A stretch of 64,000 bases of DNA from Methylomonas rapida (GTDB lineage: Bacteria > Pseudomonadota > Gammaproteobacteria > Methylococcales > Methylomonadaceae). Under the pieces are notes generated by a model. The model was not told the origin of the DNA and did no database searches. It was given only the letters and a program-made list of their open reading frames with translations. Below, piece by piece: positions 18,001-27,515 of this stretch. Position numbers and translations under genes: made by a program. Every line of letters begins with the position of its first letter. Within the stretch, counting starts at the first letter, position 1. Where the stretch lies: NCBI RefSeq assembly GCF_024360925.2, contig NZ_CP113517.1:4320001-4384000 (forward strand), read 5' to 3'.

Positions 18001-19103
18001 GGTGAATCCTCCTAAAGGATGCAGATTTTGCCGGTCACGACATCGTTGATCAGGGTTTTACGCAGTTCTTTAAGCTTTTCAATCTGAGCGTTGATGGCTT
18101 CGACAATGGCGTCGATTTGCGCGGTTTTCTCGTCGAGGTAATCGGCGATGGCTTTTTGCTCGCGTTGAGTTGGTAATGCTGTGCATATTTGAAAAAAATC
18201 TTTGGAGTACAACCTCAATCGAGAAGATACAATTCCTTTAGAGTTCCTTGTCATTTCGGTTATTGCATTCGGTGTCCTATATAAATAATCGAAATATCGA
18301 TAACTATATGGCTTATATTTATTGGGTTTATAAACGCCATAAGCCGGACTACAAATACCATCTTCTTTTGCTGTTCCTAAAGCCCCCATCCAAGCCCACA
18401 TGGTGTTAATAATCAAATCACCTGTTTTGCACAGCTTATAGCCTTCCATGGTTTCAGCCATAAACATATTTACATTTTTTTCTGAACGGCGTGTAACCCC
18501 AGTGATGTGTGAAACGGTGAGTAACGTCTCATCGCCAAAAATGCTAAGGCTCCCTCTTTCCTCAAAAATATCTTTATTTCTGGTGACTTCCCAATACGCC
18601 GGAATCTCACCAATCCACTCAATCCCACTGTCTTTCATGGGAACCGATTTATCCAGCCCGCGCGTGACGGTTTCGTTAATCAGCGCTTGCTTGAGTTCGC
18701 CGTAGTGCTTCGCCTTTTGAGTCAACAGGTCGATTTGTTGGTCGATTTTCGCGGTTTTTTCGTCGAGATAATCGGCTATGGCTTTTTGTTCTGGGGAAGG
18801 TGGGAACAATAAAGGTATATTTGCTATTTGACCCAGATTAAAGGCTTCCTTCGACGCGCCGTTTTGTTCAAATTGAATGTAATTTTTTATAAACGGCGAT
18901 TTTAGAAAGAGAGAAATATAAAAGACATTAAACCAAGATTTTATTCTCAAAAATGCAATGTGTTGGCTAATATTAGCAGAACCAAAGCCAACAGGTACCA
19001 CACAAGTTCTACCGATAGATGCCCCAGTGATATTAATTAAAATATCACCTGCTTTTAATCGAGAGCCTTTCATAGACTCATGAATTTCTTCTGGAATAAA
19101 AGA

Positions 19104-20498
19104 GGCTCTTCCGTATTTCGCGGAGTAGCCCCGACATATAGGGTTATGCATAACCGAACAACCGTCTCCCTTCGATATCAAGCCAGATATGCTGAAACAG
19201 GCGGACGGTATTGTAAATGCCAAAGCAGCGTCGTTTGATGCTTTTGATTTTGTTGTTAAGCCCTTCAACAAAGCCACTGGTTTCCCGGCGAATGAAATAG
19301 TTGGTGATTTCATTTCGCCAGTTTTGATAGGTTTTGACAAACGCATCAAAGCCCTTCAACTTCAAGACTTTGATATGCTCCATCCAGCGATCCAAGGCTT
19401 TTTCGGCCTCAGCCTTATTGAGTCGGCGCTCAAAAATACCCGTCAAAAGCTCCCGTTGGATATAGACTTCTCGCAAAATGGGGGCTTGCTGGAATAGAAA
19501 AAGCAAAACGGTTTGCTGATCGGCAGAGAGTTCCATCCAGCGCTTCCGAAAAGCCCACATCGCGCCTTTCAGCTTGGCATAATCCTCGGCAGACAGGGTA
19601 TTCTTGAGTTTTTTCATTTCCGCCTTGCGGACCTGGTCGGCGCCGTCTCGATAATGCTTGGCGACATGGAAGCGATCAACCACCACCTCGACGCCGGGCA
19701 ATGTCTCATAGACGGCGTTGCGATACCCTTCATACATGTCCACGCAGACGCGTTGTAACGCGTGTTGCTGTGCCTCGGGAATATTCTGCAAAAAGGCTTT
19801 AACCGTTTCTTTTTTGCGGTCGGGCAGCACCGCCAGAATCCGCTTATGGTCCTCGGTATCGATAGCCGACACGATGACCACAAAATCTTGATGCCCTTTT
19901 TTCAAAGCGATTTCATCCAGTCCCAGCAAGCGAATGCCTTGGATGGCAGACCAATCAACTTGTTGGGCCACGTGCCGATTGATAATCCCTTCCGCCGCTT
20001 CGGCGCTGATGCCGTGCTTCACGTCCATGTCGGTCACGCTGCTGTTGATCAATTCACGCAATATCCACTGCTCATACGCTTTGGTATGGGGGCTTTTCCA
20101 GTTATACCAGCCACATTGTTGCGTGGTCGTCGGACCTTTGGGGCAGTCAGGGCATCGATAGCGCTTGGGGGTTAGCTTGATCCAAACCGGCCGATCGAAA
20201 ATCGACAAATGACGCAAGGTGATTTCTCTGCCATAGCCATAAAACTTATCGATCCTCTGGCCGCATTGATGGCAGGTTGCACTGGTTAACGTACTACTGA
20301 CCGTGATGATGAACTCGCCTTTGGCGGTGGTTTCAACTTTTTCGATACAAACATCAGGTATATCCAGCGGTATTTGAAGTAGCGACTGTGTCATCACGAT
20401 ACTCCAGCGTTAAATTGTCGACCTTAGCAAAACTCACTGTGGCAGGCAAAGACTATAGCACTACATGTAGTGGTTTCTCCGCAAAATACGGAAGAGCC
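19104..20498 (-). mobile_element. ISL3-family insertion sequence, copy 2 (1395 bp), inside hsdS1
   Basis: The same ends as copy 1. The 8-bp target duplication ATAAAAGA is at 19096-19103 and 20499-20506. Inserted about 76 codons into hsdS1. Confidence 0.95.
19144..20397 (-). CDS. ISL3-family transposase (copy 2)
   Basis: The 417-aa protein is identical to that of copy 1 (5659-6912), with the N-terminal zinc region and DDE core intact. Confidence 0.95.
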   Translation of the reverse strand: MMTQSLLQIPLDIPDVCIEKVETTAKGEFIITVSSTLTSATCHQCGQRIDKFYGYGREITLRHLSIFDRPVWIKLTPKRYRCPDCPKGPTTTQQCGWYNWKSPHTKAYEQWILRELINSSVTDMDVKHGISAEAAEGIINRHVAQQVDWSAIQGIRLLGLDEIALKKGHQDFVVIVSAIDTEDHKRILAVLPDRKKETVKAFLQNIPEAQQHALQRVCVDMYEGYRNAVYETLPGVEVVVDRFHVAKHYRDGADQVRKAEMKKLKNTLSAEDYAKLKGAMWAFRKRWMELSADQQTVLLFLFQQAPILREVYIQRELLTGIFERRLNKAEAEKALDRWMEHIKVLKLKGFDAFVKTYQNWRNEITNYFIRRETSGFVEGLNNKIKSIKRRCFGIYNTVRLFQHIWLDIEGRRLFGYA

Positions 20499-20727
20499 AT
20501 AAAAGATACGTTGTCAACTCTCAAACCATCATCATGAACATTTTGGCTTCTTAGAAACGGTATCCCTGAGTCGGTATATATTTCACTACCTCCCTTGGGC
20601 GTCACACCATTTCCAATTTTTACAACGGTATCTTTGACTCTAAAAAACATCCAAGTCCCTGGGACATCTCCTAAACACTCAATCCCACTATCCCGATAGT
20701 TGTCATACCGCTTGGAAACCTGCTGGA

Positions 20728-22782
20728 TCATAGTGTCAACCCTGCTTCCAAAGCCTTGATTTGCTCATCCAGCTTGGCGATGTCCGCCAGGATGGCGGTA
20801 ACCGGTCTTAGTGATTCCGGCTTGTAAAACACCTTGTTGAAGTTGATTTCAACGCCGACTACGTTTTCCAGATAGGCAAACGGTTTGCTGACGTATTGGG
20901 CCATGAAAGCCTCAATCGCCTGCTGGTTTCCAGCGGCGTCTTTGTGAAAAGGAATGATCTCGTAGTCTTTCTGGTAATCCGGCGTGAGTTCTATCGTGAT
21001 TTCAATCCGTTCCGGCTGGCTGCGGTTGGCATTTTTCAGGCTGGCTTTCACCACGATCTTGCCGCAGCCTAGTTCTTCTGTTTGACCGTTTTCGGTTTTG
21101 ATCAGGGTTTCCTTGTCGTTATCAAAATGATAGTACGCTTTTGCGGTGGTGACGACCAAGGGCTGTTCTTTGTAATCCAGCGCGGCGACAAAAGGCTTGA
21201 TGTCGTTTTCAAAGTAATCGGCCAGTGACGCAAACTGGGCGGCGTCGAATGTGGTGATGTCAAAATCGGTCAGGGTGCGCTCGCCGTTGTCCAGTTTGAC
21301 CGGTTTCAGCTTTTGGCTTTTTTTGTCGCCGTCCAACTGCGATTCAAAGCTTCTGCCGTTGTCATCGACGTTGGTCAGCATGATGGCTTGCTTGTTGAAG
21401 TAGAAATACTCCTTGTCGAAGACGCGGGCATAGTCGTTGTCGACAAAGCGGGTCAGCGTGTCCACGATCTCCAGGCGACTTTGTTCGTCGACTTCCTTGC
21501 GCTTGGAACCCTTGCTTTTCTTGAGTGGTTTGAATTTCTCGTTGGCATTGATCAGCATGACCTTATGTTTGCGAGCGGCATCCTTGTTTTTGTTCAGCAC
21601 CCACAGATAGGTATAAATACCGGTGTTGAAAAACTCATCGGTCGGCAGCTGGATGATCGCTTCGACAATATCGGTATCCAGCATCCATTTGCGGATATTG
21701 CTTTCCGCCGATCCGGCATCGCCGGAAAACAAGGTCGAGCCATTGTGAACCACTACGCCCATGCCGGTGGCGTCGAGCTTGGCAATCAGGTGCTGCATAA
21801 ACAGCAACTGACCGTCGGATATGGACGGAATGAATTTGAAGCGACCGGTTTTGTCGTTGAGGATGTCTTTTTGGTAACCCTTCCAACTGACGCCATAGGG
21901 TGGATTGGCAACCACTACGTCAAATTCGTCGTTATAGAATTTGTCATCGGTCAGGGTGTTGCCATGCTCGATTTTGGAATCCACCCGAAACCGGCTTTCG
22001 ATCTTGGCCAGCGCGTAAAGCGCATCGTTCCAGTCCTGGCCGAAGGTTTGGGTCATCCGCTTAACTTTCTGGCTGATCCTGTCCTCCACGCCAAACAACA
22101 TGTTGCCGCCGCCGCAGGTGCAGTCGTAAAGCTTTAACAACTTGTCGGATTCTTGAATCTTGGAGGCGATAATCTCGGCAATCAGGCCAATCACGTCATC
22201 CGGGGTGTATTGCTCCCCGGCGGTTTCGGCGGAAATATCCGCCCATTTGCGTTTGATGTGCTCTTCCAGCGTGGTGATTTCGGAGTTATTGAAGGGCTTG
22301 AGGTCGATCTCGCTCCATTCCTTGGTATAGCCCAGCAATACTTTCTTGGCTTTGAGTTTGGTAATCACGCCTTTGATGTCGAGAAACTTCTCGCCTTCAG
22401 TGGCATCCACGCCCAGCAGGTCTTTGGTTTCGCCGTCGAAGCCATGTAGATAGGCGTCAAAATCGATGTCGAAGGACTTGTCGTTAGCGCAAATGTCTTT
22501 CAGGGTTTTGTGGCGTTCGAAGATATAGACGTTGTAGCCTTGGCCCTTGTCCTTGATCAAGTCGATATAGTCGGCCTTATCCATGTCTGACAATGTCTCT
22601 TTGCCATAGACCGTTTTCATGTCATCCAACATGCGAATCAAGCGGCTTTCGATCATTGCCAAAGCAAAAAACGGCATCATGAAAGAGGGCCATTCGGATT
22701 CTTTGATACCGCAGCCTCTTAACAGGTCGGCGGTGGCCCATATTTTGGATTCGTATTGCAGGATGTTTTGATTGTCGGCCAT
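20728..22782 (-). CDS. hsdM: Type I DNA methyltransferase subunit, system 1
   Basis: A 684-aa N6-adenine methyltransferase. The SAM-binding motif I is DCTCGGGN (220-227) and the catalytic NPPY is at 293-296 (VANPPYGVSW). The start at 22782 (MADNQNILQY) is preferred over the far upstream in-frame ATG at 22944 because AGGA lies 5-8 bases before it and homology begins there. The long C-terminal region is typical of this HsdM subtype. It modifies host sites with HsdS; with hsdS1 disrupted it may be idle. The stop overlaps hsdS1 by 4 bases. Confidence 0.93.
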   Translation of the reverse strand: MADNQNILQYESKIWATADLLRGCGIKESEWPSFMMPFFALAMIESRLIRMLDDMKTVYGKETLSDMDKADYIDLIKDKGQGYNVYIFERHKTLKDICANDKSFDIDFDAYLHGFDGETKDLLGVDATEGEKFLDIKGVITKLKAKKVLLGYTKEWSEIDLKPFNNSEITTLEEHIKRKWADISAETAGEQYTPDDVIGLIAEIIASKIQESDKLLKLYDCTCGGGNMLFGVEDRISQKVKRMTQTFGQDWNDALYALAKIESRFRVDSKIEHGNTLTDDKFYNDEFDVVVANPPYGVSWKGYQKDILNDKTGRFKFIPSISDGQLLFMQHLIAKLDATGMGVVVHNGSTLFSGDAGSAESNIRKWMLDTDIVEAIIQLPTDEFFNTGIYTYLWVLNKNKDAARKHKVMLINANEKFKPLKKSKGSKRKEVDEQSRLEIVDTLTRFVDNDYARVFDKEYFYFNKQAIMLTNVDDNGRSFESQLDGDKKSQKLKPVKLDNGERTLTDFDITTFDAAQFASLADYFENDIKPFVAALDYKEQPLVVTTAKAYYHFDNDKETLIKTENGQTEELGCGKIVVKASLKNANRSQPERIEITIELTPDYQKDYEIIPFHKDAAGNQQAIEAFMAQYVSKPFAYLENVVGVEINFNKVFYKPESLRPVTAILADIAKLDEQIKALEAGLTL

Positions 22783-23098
22783 GGTTCCTAAATAGCTCGT
22801 ATTCCGTTGTTTATGTACAGTCAGGGGCGGCCAAATGTACTTCGTTTTTATGGGTTGCGTATTGGGGCTGTTCAAGAAAAAATCAGCCGCTGCATAAAGC
22901 GGCAGGATTCCTGACGATGGTTTATTCCGGCTCAGCAAACGCAAACCGGTGAATAATGGCGAATCAGCCGCCTAAGTGCAAGGTCAAATCATGAGCGGAA
23001 GACGACTGACTATTAGATGCGGTTCTGATTTTGGGGATAAATCATTTTGTATTGGTTTGATAACGAACTTCCTTTTAAATCGCTCTAAAAGCGACAAC
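22783..23098. other. 316-base gap between lipoprotein gene and hsdM1
   Basis: No convincing gene. It contains a minus-strand terminator-like hairpin (22886-22903) and must hold the promoter of the hsdM1 operon, which I cannot place with confidence. Confidence 0.6.
22875..22903 (-). terminator. Minus-strand terminator upstream of R-M operon 1
   Basis: On the minus strand GCCGCT-TTATGC-AGCGGC (22903 to 22886) is followed by TGATTTTTTC. It would insulate the hsdM1 operon from the lipoprotein gene upstream. Confidence 0.5.
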
Positions 23099-24853
23099 TT
23101 AGTCTCCGGCATTTATTTCTTCATTACCAAGCTTATATTCAATCAACTGAATAATTTGCTTGTCTTCCGTGCCATCTTGTTTTCGGGAAGCGGTTTCTGA
23201 TTTCACGCTACGACGGAGTTCTGGCACATACCATGATGTGTCGGAGCCGAAGGTGGTTTCGTCTTTGGAAACGTCAACCAGTTCTGATTTTGTGATGAGT
23301 TTTATGGCATTGAAGGTGCCGGCGGGAACGGTCACGGTTTCACTGCCCAATACTTCCGATGACAGCGTATGCGTCCGCTTTGCGCCGGTTTTTATGTCTG
23401 TCTCAACGGTGGTTTGTTGCCATTTTTTCCCGGTCGACAAGGGAAAGTCGTAATATTTTAACGGGGGTGTGTAATCCAAACCACTGCCATCAGGGTTTCT
23501 TGAACGGATCAAGTTCCATTCTGGGGTGTAATCCAATACTCTAACCGTGCCTTTTTTACTGGACAGGCTTTTCGACTCCACCACCATTTTTGTAGCGTCC
23601 GCGTAAACCACTTTTCGTTCGGTTTTAGCGCCAGGCTTCCCGTCTACTAGGTTAATGACTTCGGTAATGTAGGTATCACCCACGACATGACTAGGTATTG
23701 GTATTTGATCTGTGGTTGTGGTCGAATTGTTAGGAATTGGATTACTGGAATTGCTATTAGCTGCTGCGTGCTGGTCAGTGGCTGTGTTTGGGGCTGGATT
23801 TTTCAATTGATAACGGGTGCCGTTGAAGCTATATTTTTTCTCAATAACCGATTTTTTGCCCTCATCATCGAAGTCTATCACTACCGTGGCTTCTGCATAA
23901 TTCTGCTCGGGATTGCTATTGTCCAGCTTCAAATGCAGGTCGCTGATGGTTTCGCTCTCGTCCAAAGATTCCAGTATCTGCTCCCATCCGCCCTCTTTCA
24001 ATGTGTAAATCCCCATATAGGCAGAGATGACGCCTTGATGCATATCGGTGATTTTGGCCGAGATCGCATGGATATTTTTGCCGAGATTGACCCAGTTCAG
24101 CTCAGGTGGTGCCCCGTACACTCCCATTACGTCTAAATAACGGTTATCGGATTCAATGCGCCATTTGTCACCCACGCGAACAAAGATTATGGCGCCCAAT
24201 AACGGGCCGCAGGGATGACAATCGTTGCTGCCATCGGTTAGTTGGGTTTGAGTGAATACAATGTGTTTAGTGTCGTTGCCTTGTTGGTATTCCTCGGAAA
24301 ACACGATTTTGACAATGCCATCCTTACCGGAAAAATCAGACGCGGACTGGGATAAGTTGGCGGGTGGATTGATATTGGTCCAATAGGCAGCTTTCAATTC
24401 AGGATGGTAAGGCCCATAAACTAATTCCAGCGCTTTGATGTCATCAAACGCTCCCACAATCATGCGACTTTCGTCGGCTTTCTCGCACACTTTATTGACC
24501 AATGCCGATAAAGCCGGCTGATCACGGTAAGCTGTAAACCCGGCATCCGCAGGATAATTGGCTTCGCTGGCACCTTCTTTTGTGAATTGGGTGCCTGCAA
24601 AACCCTTATAGGTGTCTCGACAGTTGGTAACAGCATCGTGAATCGCGTAACCGGTATCCAGAACACGGAGCTGTTTGAATGTTACGCTGCCATTAGCATC
24701 ACGCTTGACTGAATCAAGATCGACGAATAAGCGCGACGTTTGCTTGTCCGTACCGATCTGTACAAATCCGGGAAACTGATCGGGTTTGGGTTGATCGGAT
24801 TGACTGCATGCGACCAATAGTAATCCGAGCGAGCTATAGGCGATCTTCTTCAC
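23099..24853 (-). CDS. Large lipoprotein of unknown function
   Basis: A 584-aa protein with a lipoprotein signal: from a GTG start at 24853 the N-terminus is MKKIAYSSLGLLLVAC, with lipobox LVAC and lipidated Cys16. The GTG is preferred to the in-frame ATG at 24868 because GGAGAG lies 8 bases upstream of it and it gives a normal signal peptide. The mature part has a Cys-rich middle (SNDCHPCGPLLGA), an Asn/Thr-rich linker (about residues 370-400) and a C-terminal beta-rich region resembling DUF3108-like or TapB-like domains (WKLIRSRN, FPLSTGKKWQQ). It begins just after the membrane gene's stop, so the two form an operon. Function unknown. Confidence 0.8.
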   Translation of the reverse strand: MKKIAYSSLGLLLVACSQSDQPKPDQFPGFVQIGTDKQTSRLFVDLDSVKRDANGSVTFKQLRVLDTGYAIHDAVTNCRDTYKGFAGTQFTKEGASEANYPADAGFTAYRDQPALSALVNKVCEKADESRMIVGAFDDIKALELVYGPYHPELKAAYWTNINPPANLSQSASDFSGKDGIVKIVFSEEYQQGNDTKHIVFTQTQLTDGSNDCHPCGPLLGAIIFVRVGDKWRIESDNRYLDVMGVYGAPPELNWVNLGKNIHAISAKITDMHQGVISAYMGIYTLKEGGWEQILESLDESETISDLHLKLDNSNPEQNYAEATVVIDFDDEGKKSVIEKKYSFNGTRYQLKNPAPNTATDQHAAANSNSSNPIPNNSTTTTDQIPIPSHVVGDTYITEVINLVDGKPGAKTERKVVYADATKMVVESKSLSSKKGTVRVLDYTPEWNLIRSRNPDGSGLDYTPPLKYYDFPLSTGKKWQQTTVETDIKTGAKRTHTLSSEVLGSETVTVPAGTFNAIKLITKSELVDVSKDETTFGSDTSWYVPELRRSVKSETASRKQDGTEDKQIIQLIEYKLGNEEINAGD

Positions 24854-24857
24854 GTGG

Positions 24858-25472
24858 TTACTCTCCATCCGTGCGGGTATTGCGTTCGATTGCAAGTAAA
24901 ACAAGTATCAAACTAAACAAGGCAATAATGACAATACCACTGCCAATGGCGCCGGCATACCATAGCCAAGCTTCTTTCTGGGCAGCAGCCGAGATTTCTT
25001 CCGCAGCTAATTTTTCTTTCTTCAGTTCGTGATAGGTATTGATCGCATCAAATGGCGCGATGTGCTCTTTTTCAGCCTGAGTGACTGCGGCCGCCATTTC
25101 ATCTAAAAAGGTTTGCTGCTGTTGATGCGGGACCGCGCTAAGCCAATTGATCAGTGTCTCCATATTATTAGGATCACTGAAATGCTTTTGCAGGATAAAC
25201 GGCAATTTCAACCCCAACGGCAATCGTTTGGCTTGCGGTTTGGAAGGGGTTTGCACGGCAGTCGGTTCAGCATTTTCAACCGGCAAGGACGGTTTTAAAA
25301 TATCAATGACTTCCTGTGGTTCGACTTTATTGGATTGATTGCCTGTCTGATTGACCAAAACCACCAACCCGCCAATTAACAATCCGACCAGCGTTGTGAA
25401 GATAAAAAACATCGCAAACGCACGGGTTAAACCAAACAGAAAATTACGTTCAAATTTAGCCAAGAATGTCAT
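24858..25472 (-). CDS. Membrane protein with two transmembrane segments
   Basis: A 204-aa protein. One hydrophobic segment lies at about residues 17-41 and a second at about 168-193. Between them is a hydrophilic region with a Pro/Lys-rich stretch and a helix likely to coil (AVTQAEKEHIAPFDAI, KKEKLAAEEISAAAQKEA). The loop would be periplasmic if both ends are cytoplasmic. The lipoprotein gene starts 5 bases beyond its stop. I recognise no family; a partnership with the lipoprotein is inferred from their coupling. Confidence 0.75.
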   Translation of the reverse strand: MTFLAKFERNFLFGLTRAFAMFFIFTTLVGLLIGGLVVLVNQTGNQSNKVEPQEVIDILKPSLPVENAEPTAVQTPSKPQAKRLPLGLKLPFILQKHFSDPNNMETLINWLSAVPHQQQQTFLDEMAAAVTQAEKEHIAPFDAINTYHELKKEKLAAEEISAAAQKEAWLWYAGAIGSGIVIIALFSLILVLLAIERNTRTDGE

Positions 25473-26237
25473 TTAATTCATCTCAAGTCCGAAGTGAAAA
25501 CCAGAATAGATTGATGCCGTTTAAAAAGAATAGCCGTTATTTGGTTTTTTCGCTTACCTATTCGAGTTAAAGATCGATAGACGCTAACGGTTGCATCTAA
25601 ATATGCCTGCCAGTAACTACACATTTGTTCCATCAGCACACACTGGGTGTTCGACCTGCGACTGATGATAACGCATAGCATGAGTGCCGGTAGTCATCGA
25701 GATGTAGTCATGTTGTTCTGTATTGAGCCATTTGTAAGCAAATGCGTGGCAACTTTACCGGTCAAGTTGCCTGATTGTTGTTCTTACTTTTCAAAAGTGC
25801 CCTGAAATAGCTATCGTAGTTCCAGCCCTTATGGGTTGATGGCGAAGGTATCTGCGGTTTTTGAGTTGCTGACATATAAAGTGCCTCTTATTGTTAAGGA
25901 TCGAAAAACCATCTAACTCGAAGAGCAAACTTTGAGTTGACGGGGGATGAACCTCCAATGAGGGTACTGAATTCCTTTCGATCAATGCCAAGGTTAAGTC
26001 AAACAACACGGATTTTGTTGCCTGTAAAAACAAGGGGATATGGAAGTTAAGACTTCCATATCATTGGCATTAGTTTACGTGAACCGATACTGGTGTCCAA
26101 CTGTTACCATTTTTACAGGAATAAGACCATGTTCGATAAGTTCGGCAGAATAGCTCAGTCAATCAGGCAATACACCGAGCTAAGGACTGGTGCATTGCCA
26201 TTATGTTGTTGGCTTGCTGCAAGCCTAACGGATAGGG
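25473..26237. other. 765-base region without a convincing gene
   Basis: Short minus-strand frames at 25478-25681 and 25791-26033 lack ribosome sites and recognisable domains. The main feature is the 11-bp palindrome at 26037-26062. It probably holds the promoter of the membrane protein/lipoprotein operon and the 3' region of the Gp2-like gene. Confidence 0.55.
26037..26062. repeat. 11-bp inverted repeat downstream of the Gp2-like gene
   Basis: GATATGGAAGT (26037-26047) and ACTTCCATATC (26052-26062) form a perfect stem with a TAAG loop. It has no T-run. Possible transcript end or replication-origin hairpin. Confidence 0.7.
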
Positions 26238-27344
26238 TTAATAAAACAGTTCAGGATCGAAAGATCTTGGTCGGCCTGTATTACTCATTTTGGGTTCGGG
26301 CATTTCTTTACGACCAAAGGTTCTACCGCGATTCGGTACCAACGCTCTAGCAATGTGATCAATCTTGGTGAGGTACTTGACCGCATTTTTCAGGGCGTCT
26401 ATCAGATGCAGGTCGTAGTAGTTAATCATGCCGATGCAAACGGTTTCGTATTGAGGTTTGTGAGCATTGCAGTTGAAGTAAAGCCCTCTGTCCAGGGTAA
26501 GTTTTTTCCAGTATTCACCGATGCTCATGGCCAGGGTTACATCTTCACGTACCTGTGAGCCGTCGCAAAAGAAGAGTACGTGGTAATGCCAACCTTTATC
26601 GGGACCACACTCGAGTTTCCAAACATAACCCACCACATGTTTAAACAGTTTGTTTGAATCCATATTATCTAGGAAGCGTTTAAGATCTCTTTTGGCTTCA
26701 AAGAACTCAAGTTGCCAATCCCGATCCTTTCCATCGACATCCCGCTGATAGCCGAAATCCACCCTCAACACCAGTAGTCGAGCGTATCGCTCGAATAACG
26801 CTTTGATATACTCCAGCAAACGATCATAGTTATCGCTTGATACTCGTTGAGCGTTATAGACCAGCGTTTTAAACCCAGCACTGCGCATCTCATGCCTGAT
26901 TTGGTTGATGAAATCTTCAATGCCCATTGCCATATCGTCGAAGATCTTGTATTCGTGATCGTTTTTATAAGCGCTGTCCTGGATATTTAAGGCTTCGTGA
27001 CGCCTTACCTTTTCGATCAAGCCACCGTTCTCTGCATTTCTAACAAAGATGTCGATATAAGGGTTAAACGTGTAGATCGGGTAGTAACTGGCGACCTGTT
27101 CCATGCAGTGAGCTAAGGTCAGCATCACTGCGTATGCAAGCAGTGTCGGGGTAATTTGTTTAATATCGTCATCACCCGTAGTGTCGACAAACAAACAGTC
27201 ATCTGTTTGTTGCTGGATGATCGGCATTAGATTCTTGATGTGATTCAAGGCATGGATCGGATGTTGCTGATGCTCCTTTAGCTGGATGCTTTTGATGATT
27301 TTATTGAGTATGTGGTTGTTTGCTTTGAATGCATGTGCGTTCAT
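26238..27344 (-). CDS. Inovirus-Gp2/YagK-YfjJ-like replication protein
   Basis: A 368-aa protein resembling the YagK/YfjJ C-terminal domain (inovirus Gp2) family. The signature HxH is in GWHYHVLFFC (about residue 259), preceded by LLVLRVDFGYQRD and followed by GEYWKKLT and LKNAVKYLTKID, which carries the Tyr-Lys region expected of HUH-type single-strand nicking enzymes. Such genes occur on small integrated elements and filamentous phages. It stands alone, without coat or assembly genes nearby, between two hairpins at 26037 and 27489. A role in rolling-circle replication is inferred. Confidence 0.75.
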   Translation of the reverse strand: MNAHAFKANNHILNKIIKSIQLKEHQQHPIHALNHIKNLMPIIQQQTDDCLFVDTTGDDDIKQITPTLLAYAVMLTLAHCMEQVASYYPIYTFNPYIDIFVRNAENGGLIEKVRRHEALNIQDSAYKNDHEYKIFDDMAMGIEDFINQIRHEMRSAGFKTLVYNAQRVSSDNYDRLLEYIKALFERYARLLVLRVDFGYQRDVDGKDRDWQLEFFEAKRDLKRFLDNMDSNKLFKHVVGYVWKLECGPDKGWHYHVLFFCDGSQVREDVTLAMSIGEYWKKLTLDRGLYFNCNAHKPQYETVCIGMINYYDLHLIDALKNAVKYLTKIDHIARALVPNRGRTFGRKEMPEPKMSNTGRPRSFDPELFY

Positions 27345-27488
27345 AACTGCCTCTTCGTTTTAAGTAAATTGAAAAACATCGATGGAGTTATGGCAGTAAC
27401 GGATTGTCGTAATGTTATGGGAACATAACTCACGACATAGGCTAGCCATGGTTAGGCAATAGATGGTCAGTATCTGGGTGATAGCTAG

Positions 27489-27515
27489 TGATGGTTTATT
27501 TGAAGTAAACCATCA
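27489..27515. repeat. 10-bp inverted repeat upstream of the Gp2-like gene
   Basis: TGATGGTTTA (27489-27498) and TAAACCATCA (27506-27515) pair around a 7-base loop, 145 bases before the Gp2-like start. It is a candidate nick-site hairpin or operator. The rest of 27345-27613 shows nothing else. Confidence 0.65.

Larger units (their letters stand above)
18012..20731 (-). pseudogene. hsdS: Type I specificity subunit, system 1, split by ISL3 copy 2
   Basis: Deleting the ISL3 copy (19104-20498) and one 8-bp target duplication restores a single 438-aa frame (20731-20499 then 19095-18012). The junction reads VSFIPEEIHESMK without loss. The protein has the usual HsdS plan: target-recognition domain 1, a coiled coil with AIADYLDEKTAKIDQQ, domain 2 starting at DSGIEWIGEIPAYWE, and a second coiled coil ending LRKTLINDVVTGK. 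The start overlaps hsdM by 4 bases. In its present state no full HsdS can be made; the gene could be restored by exact excision. Confidence 0.92.

Noticed and set aside
18012-19349. A 445-aa frame that begins in ISL3 and runs into hsdS1
   Set aside because: A chimera across the IS border; the upstream part is out of frame with the transposase.
25478-26033. Two short minus-strand frames as possible genes
   Set aside because: No ribosome site, no domain, atypical composition.
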